Source: Harmonia axyridis
Lineage: Eukaryota; Arthropoda; Insecta; Coleoptera; Coccinellidae
NCBI RefSeq assembly: GCF_914767665.1
Contig: NC_059504.1
Coordinates: 23,600,001 to 23,664,000 of the forward strand
Direction of reading: 5' to 3'
DNA length: 64,000 nucleotides
The number at the start of each line of letters is the position of its first letter. Positions within the stretch are counted from its first letter, which is position 1. A model generated the notes under the pieces. That model searched no databases. It saw nothing but the letters and a program-made list of their open reading frames with translations, and was not told where the DNA came from. The position numbers and the translations under genes were made by a program. This document shows positions 59,093-64,000 of the stretch, piece after piece.

Positions 59093-59656
59093 AAGATATT
59101 TAATTTTTTTTTAAAATTGTTGTTTGATTTTCGATGAAGGTAGAAAAGATTTACCAAACAGTATAGTCCAAGGTTGTTTGATTATTATTCTTCTTATTTA
59201 TTTTTGAGGTTGTTTCCCATATAGGCTAGTAGTGTGTCAATTTGATAGACAATTTGTGTTTTTGTATTCTTCTCATAAATCATTTTCATTAATTATTAAA
59301 TCTTGTCATTTATGAACACTTGTTCTTATTTAATGAAACACCTAGAAAAAGATCAAATATAAGACTTATCCTAGGGCATAAGCCGGACGCACGAAATCTT
59401 CTTTCGGAGAGTTCTCTATTTCATAAGAGAAAATTGTGTGAATTTCAAAATAATTATACTGGCTATAATTACTGTACGTACTGGAACTATAGAAAGTCGC
59501 TCTTCTAATAAGTTCCTTTTTAAACATCAACACCTAACTACAGGCCAGTTTATTACAACTTGATGGTCCTGATTCTTAGAGATCTAAAAGAGGAGAAATT
59601 GTTGACATTAGAGTTATGAAAATATTTTTTGAGGTTAAATTTTAGAGATTTAGAGT
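59093..59656. other. Unassigned AT-rich sequence before the gag-like remnant
   Basis: No reliable gene. A 62-codon frame at 59320-59508 contains GHKPDARNL, faintly like copia integrase C-terminal text, but the rest does not align and the order relative to gag would be wrong. It is not called. Confidence 0.4.
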
Positions 59657-60255
59657 ATGAGAAAACCCAGGTATATAAAAATTAATCTACGTTACAGAGA
59701 AGAATACAAATTTGGGTTCTGGAACGACAGTCTAAGATATGAGCTTTTGACAAATGATTTGTTGGTCGTCATAGAGCCAAGTACGAGTAACCAAACTTTG
59801 TCAGAGGCCAACAAATTCAAGAGAAGTAATTGGGTACGAGACATTATCATAAACAGAATTGACGAGAATTATTACAAGAAAATTATCAATATCCGAGACC
59901 CTGTTGAGGTAATTAGAGTTTTGAGGTTATCCAGTAAGAGCTAGTCAAATGTGACACAGACTTCAGTACGAGCTCGCTTGTACTACGTCAAAACGGAGAA
60001 ACGCGAATAGGTCGATAATTTCAGTGAAAGATTCGACTCGATAGTATGAAAATATGAAGCTTGATTGATCTAACTGCTCTTGAGCAGATCTCATCTCTTG
60101 AGATGAGATCTGCATTTTATCAGGCTGTATCACGAGTCATACCCGAGTTACGAAATGCAGATCTGATCAAGAGACAGACCTCAAACCAAATAATGATTAT
60201 AGTCGAGATCAAGACCTTCATCTCTCGATTAGAGGCTGAGAAGAGGTCTGAAATT
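59657..60255 (+). pseudogene. Ty1/copia-like gag remnant
   Basis: The first open part (59657-59944, 95 residues) has the look of copia-type gag: FWNDSLRYELL, then VIE, then NW-RDIIINRIDENYY and a DPVEVIRVL block. After two or more frame breaks (about 59945-60060) the similarity resumes in another frame (60061 to about 60255) with RSAFYQAV, IPELRNADLI and FISRLEAEKR. Gag forms the particle of an LTR retrotransposon. The zinc-knuckle region and pol are absent, because a LINE begins at about 60255. No LTR was recognised. The family call rests on remembered motif patterns, not on an alignment. Confidence 0.5.
60084..60113. repeat. 14 bp perfect inverted repeat with 2-base loop
   Basis: gcagatctcatctc at 60084-60097 and gagatgagatctgc at 60100-60113 are exact reverse complements separated by tt. 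It lies within the gag remnant, next to one of its frame changes, and may be a local inverted duplication. Confidence 0.75.
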
Positions 60256-60766
60256 AAAGAGGAGACTGCTCTCGGGGGATTAGTCGACCCCAGCCATGCC
60301 AAGGTCTGTGCTGGCATGGTTCACCACAGCCTCCTCGGGGCGAGAGTTGGACAGTGATCGACTGTCACTGACCAATGCGGTACGACTCCCCATACCCTGC
60401 TGTAGTGTCGTGGCTTGAGGTATTGCACGGGGTAAACGATGCCAGGTATGCAAGGGATCAGCACCTTCATGCCTGATATACCGACATGTGGAATCTGATG
60501 TCTGTGGTCATGTCTCGCGAGCAGAGGACACATGCCGGGGGCTTTGGCTTAACCGCCTGAACCGAGTATATGAAAGACACAATAAAAACTTTCCCGAAGA
60601 CAAGGTGGAACAGCATATGCCGAAGTCTGCGTGGCTAGTGGGAGGATCTAGTCCTGAATATGCGAACTCCAGATACCGGGCGACCTCTGGTTTAATTGGC
60701 CTTCCAGGGGCATGCGGGGCTCTGCCTTTGGTGACTGAAATTCCCTAGCTGCACGTGGGCCTTCAT

Positions 60767-61692
60767 ATGGACCAAATAGAAGCAAAAATTAAAGAAGGGC
60801 CTAGCAATAGCCCTAATGTACTAATGGAGGAAGAACAAAGCCTCGCTCAGCCTGAGAAACAGGGCGCAAGTCCTGGCCCCATGGCGAAGGAAATGATGCT
60901 GAAGAGCAGCGATGAAGAGGTCGTAGCAGGCCGCGAAAAGCTGGCAGTCAGGAGACCTAGACTCTCCGGGACCGCCAGAAAGAGGATGAAGTTCTTCATA
61001 AAGAAAGGGACGATGCCAGGAAAGAAGCCTCCAAACCAATTGGTCCAAGCCAGACAACAGGTTGCGCGACCAAGAGAACTAGGTCGGAGGACAGCACACC
61101 TAAAGGCAAGAAGCCTAAGAGTGCCAAATATGAGGCTTCAAAAGCCGCACGGTCTTCAGGAGTTACCGGGGCTCAGGCCTCGGGTGCCTACAAAGTTCAA
61201 TCCTCGGGAGCTTCCAGGGCTCAGCCCTCGAGAACACCCAAGGTTCCTGCACCAGGTGGGCCCACCTACAGCCAGGTTACCGCTGGTCTGAAGGTGGGGA
61301 TAATGTATAAAAAGTTTCCAGAGGTGATTTTGGAAATGGACCAACTGAAGGCCATCAAAAAATTCCTGATCATAACGCCTAAGTTCCAGCAACTGCACAT
61401 GAGGCCAAGCTGGCTTGAGCTGACATGCTCTGACAAAGCCACTGTGGAGTGGCTCCAAAGCATACAGCCGAAACTCAAACCCTAGGAGGGATCTGACCTG
61501 AGGATAGCCGAAGAGGCAGAACTGCCTCACCCAGAGATCCTGGTCGGCTATCTCCCCGACAGTCATGATCTCTCCACCGAGGAAATTCTCAAGGTGGTTG
61601 AGAATCAGAATGCAGGGCTCAAAACCTCCAGCTGGAGAGTCTTTCTAAGGGGACCATCAGGACCCATGCTCGAGATTGTCATCTCGAGCTGA
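60767..61692 (+). pseudogene. LOA/R1-group LINE ORF1 (gag-like), broken
   Basis: The first ATG in the leading frame is at 60767. A change of frame near 61010 is needed to follow the lysine/serine/proline-rich middle region into the C-terminal domain, which contains MYKKFPE, LTCSDKATVEWL and PKLKP. A TAG at 61483-61485 takes the place where relatives have a tryptophan before an EG-DL motif. The homologous frame then goes on to 61690-61692. Such ORF1 proteins bind the element RNA. It is not translatable as one product. Confidence 0.6.
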
Positions 61693-61839
61693 TAGAGCAT
61701 CGGTCGAGAGACTCAGGCAGTTCCTTCCGAAGAGCCTAGCGGACATCCAACCTCATAAGGGGCAGATGTCTGACATGCCTTCAGATAAACCTCCAGCACC
61801 CCAAGGCAGCCTCTTGTGCCTTATGCTGGAGAACATCTA

Positions 61840-62520
61840 GAAGGCATGTTGATATAGGGCTGATACAAGAGCCCTGGATCAATGGAGGCCAAGTAAGAGG
61901 CCTACCAAACAAAGTATATCAGACGATATACTGTGATAAGTCAGTAAGTACAAGAGCCCTAATAATACTCAGAAGGGGAGTAACCTGTCTTCCACTTCCT
62001 GACAAGGGATCTTGCTGCGACATTGGTTGAGGTGCGAACTGAGAGCATCAAGAGGCAGCTGGTTATCGCCTCAGGATATTTTGCAGGAGACGCCATCAGC
62101 CCACCATCGGAGGAAGTACAACGCCTCATCGAATGGTGCCGCAGGGAGAAGAAACAACTGATTCTGGGCTGCGATGCGAACGCACACCACAAAGTATGGG
62201 GCAGCACAGATATAAATCATAGAGGTGAGGATTTCCTTGATTTTCTATTTTCTTCTAACATAGAGATAGAGAATGTGGGTAATAGTCCAACCTTCATGAA
62301 TGCGATCAGAAGGGAAGTAATTGACCTGACACTGGCGATACCTTTTATTGCTGGGATGGTCAAGAACTGGAGGGTCTCAGAAGAACCATCCATTTTAGAC
62401 CATATGGCAATTGAATTCAACGTTGAAGCAACTGCTTCAGCTGATGTTGAGTGCAGGATACCCAGGAAGACAGACTGGGAACTTTATATAGCCCACCTAA
62501 GTTCTGATCTGAAGGCCTGA
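61840..62520 (+). pseudogene. LOA/R1-group LINE ORF2: AP-endonuclease part, broken
   Basis: Similarity starts in one frame (LIQEPWINGGQVRGL near 61860-61904) and switches near 62010 to the frame of 62023-62520. That frame carries SGYFAGDA, GCDANAHHKVWGSTDINHRG (the catalytic D-N pair region), NSPTFMN, EVIDLTLA and SILDHMAIEF (the terminal S-D-H). Relatives use this nuclease to nick the target. The frame ends at a TGA at 62518-62520, where the homologous linker goes on in a neighbouring frame, so another indel lies near 62510. Confidence 0.65.
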
Positions 62521-63046
62521 AATACAACATCAGTTCCAATGAGGATCTGGAGAACGCCTCTGTTCACTTCACATCATGTCTGAAGAGGGCATTTGAAAAC
62601 AGTTGTCCACTCAGGAAGAACACGATCTCCAGAGACGTCCCCTGATGGAACAATCATCTTGAAAACCTCAAGAAAACTGCTAGGAAAGCCTTCAATAAGG
62701 CTAAGCGAGAAGGCAGCTGGAATGCCTACAGACTGGCCCTGACCAACTACAACAAAGAGGTCAGGAAAGCCAAAAGGCAGTCCTGGAGAAGCTTCTGCGA
62801 GGGAATAGATAAAACAGCCCCAGCAGCTAGACTTCAAAAGGTACTATCTAAGGATCACTCCAACCCAATTGGCCAAATAAAGAAGCCATGTGGCCTAAAA
62901 AAGAGCCTAAGAGCTCTCTTAGAGACTCACTTTCCTGGCTCCAGGCAGATAACCAGTGAAGATGGGGCCCCCGCTGGGGAAGTATACAACCCCACCAGGT
63001 GGGATTCTCAGAAAATTGGTAGACTATTCACACCAGAAAGAATTGA
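62521..63046 (+). pseudogene. LINE ORF2 linker between endonuclease and reverse transcriptase
   Basis: A charged region with PLRKNTISRDVP, then a TGA at 62643-62645 where a tryptophan is expected before WNNHLENLKK, followed by KREGSWNAYR and QSWRSFCEGID. This matches the R1/LOA-type linker between domains. A further single-base loss near 63046 breaks the link to the RT frame. Confidence 0.55.
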
Positions 63047-64000
63047 TGGGCGATAAAGAGCTTTCAGTCCTTCAAATCAGCAGGCATGGATGGTATTTTT
63101 ACAGCCATGCTTCAGAAAGGTGTTGAAGTCCTTATAGCCCCGATAACTGAGCTCTTTAGGGCCAGCTTTACAAGGGGCTGTATCCCAAAATCATGGAGGG
63201 AGGCGAGGGTAGTATTCATACCCAAAGAGGGTCCAAAAGGCTCCCCGGAGCCTAAATCCTATCGACCCATATGCCTCACCTCTTTTCTCCTGAAGACCAT
63301 GGAGAAAATAATGGATAATAATATAAGGGGAAGTTTAAAGCTCCAAAGCAAACAGTTTGCTTATAGGGCGGGCAGATCTACTGTAGACGCCCTTCATCAT
63401 CTTCTCAGAGAGGTGGAAGGCACCCTCAACGCAAAGGAGATTCTGCTTGCAATGTTTGGTGATATCGGAGGGGCCTTTGACAATACCCTACATACCTCCA
63501 TATGCAATGCAGCCGAAAATAAAGGGATAGAACCCTCCACTGTTAAGTGGATATCAGCTATGTTGAAAGGACGAACCGTTACAGCCTATCTGGGAGAAAC
63601 CGAAGTGACCATGCTGACGTGCAGAGGATGCCCTCAGGGAGGGGTTCTCTCACCATTGATGTGGAGCTTGGTCATGAATGGCCTCTTGGAGAGGCTTACA
63701 GCATGTGGCTTTAACGTCCAGGCTTACGCCGACGACATAGTGGTGACTGTTAGAGGTAAGCATGGGGGCCCACTAAGTAGCCGAATGCAACTTGATCTCA
63801 GAATTATTGAAAATTGGTGCGGGGAAGAGGGGCTTACTCTCAACCCCTCGAAAACATCAATAATTCCGTTCACTAGAAGAAGGAATCTCGACCTCAGAGC
63901 TCTGGTCTCAAATGGTCAGACTCTGCACTTCTCTAGTGAGTGTAAATATCTAGGTGTTATCCTGGACAGTGAACTGAACTGGGGGAAACATATAGATAAG
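63047..64000 (+). pseudogene. LINE ORF2: reverse transcriptase part (open to window end)
   Basis: The frame is open for 318 codons to the last base of the window. It holds, in order, SAGMDGI, SYRPICLTSFLLKTMEK, QFAYRAGRSTVDALH, the first catalytic Asp region MFGDIGGAFDN, GCPQGGVLSPLMW, AYADDIVV at about 63722-63745 (catalytic D-D at 63731-63736), GLTLNPSKT and KYLGVILDSELNW. All three RT catalytic aspartates are present. The 5' end is cut off by a TGA at 63044-63046 due to the frame break, so the full polyprotein cannot be made. Confidence 0.8.

Larger units (their letters stand above)
60255..64000 (+). mobile_element. Decayed LOA/R1-group LINE, running off the window
   Basis: GC content rises clearly here. 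The order is a 5' leader with short inverted repeats (60255-60766), ORF1 (60767-61692), an endonuclease (about 61840-62500), a linker and a reverse transcriptase to the window end. The endonuclease has ILGCDANAHHKVWGS and a SILDH block; the RT has GCPQGGVLSPL and AYADD, and the whole resembles insect LOA- and R1-like elements. At least three frameshifts and two in-frame stops show it is inactive. The left boundary is inferred from the end of the gag-like similarity; no target duplication can be checked because the 3' end is outside. Confidence 0.75.

Noticed and set aside
59320..59508. Copia integrase fragment suggested by GHKPDARNL
   Set aside because: Only nine residues match the remembered pattern, the flanks do not, and it lies upstream of gag instead of downstream.
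60821..62837. Minus-strand frames of 67-136 codons across the second LINE
   Set aside because: They are antisense to the recognisable ORF1 and endonuclease/RT similarity and carry no motifs.
1..64000. tRNA, rRNA or other structured RNA genes
   Set aside because: No cloverleaf box A/B pairs or rRNA-like conserved blocks were noticed on reading; a tRNAscan or Rfam scan was not possible.

Overview
The window looks like nuclear DNA of an arthropod, most likely an insect. The evidence is an AT-rich background, a metazoan C2H2 zinc-finger gene with a splice-acceptor-like site and an AATAAA poly(A) signal, and several animal-type transposons. No tRNA, rRNA, CRISPR array or bacterial-style operon was seen. 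The species cannot be named from the sequence.

Positions 1 to about 57298 are one head-to-tail tandem array on the + strand. The unit is about 2.35 kb. Each unit holds one single-exon reading frame for a 269-residue protein with seven C2H2 zinc fingers, then a poly(A) signal and about 1.5 kb of non-coding spacer. I count 23 gene copies, numbered 0 to 22 here. Copy 0 is cut by the window start, 15 copies have intact frames, and 7 are broken: two by transposon insertion, four by indels and one by a 1.1 kb deletion. Copies 4, 11, 15 and 21 encode exactly the same protein. The others differ by a few residues, some at predicted DNA-contact positions or zinc ligands. Shared indels and point variants show two-unit and three-unit higher-order repeats, so the array has evolved by unequal exchange and gene conversion.

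Two mobile elements sit inside array genes. At 19749-23172 (- strand) lies a young, 5'-truncated CR1-group LINE. Its 3' ORF is intact, and a canonical A AAA AAC slippery heptamer abuts the ORF1 stop codon. At 47710-49261 lies a 1.55 kb foldback element with terminal inverted repeats of about 600 bp and a TA target duplication.

Right of the array, 57299-64000 is transposon-rich DNA. It holds a roughly 312 bp repeat family in both orientations, a G-run/C-run repeat end, a decayed Ty1/copia-like gag remnant (about 59657-60255), and a GC-richer, decayed LOA/R1-group LINE (+ strand) that interrupts the gag remnant and runs off the window end. The main interest is the gene-bearing satellite: a transcription-factor-like gene amplified as a megasatellite whose copies mostly stay open.
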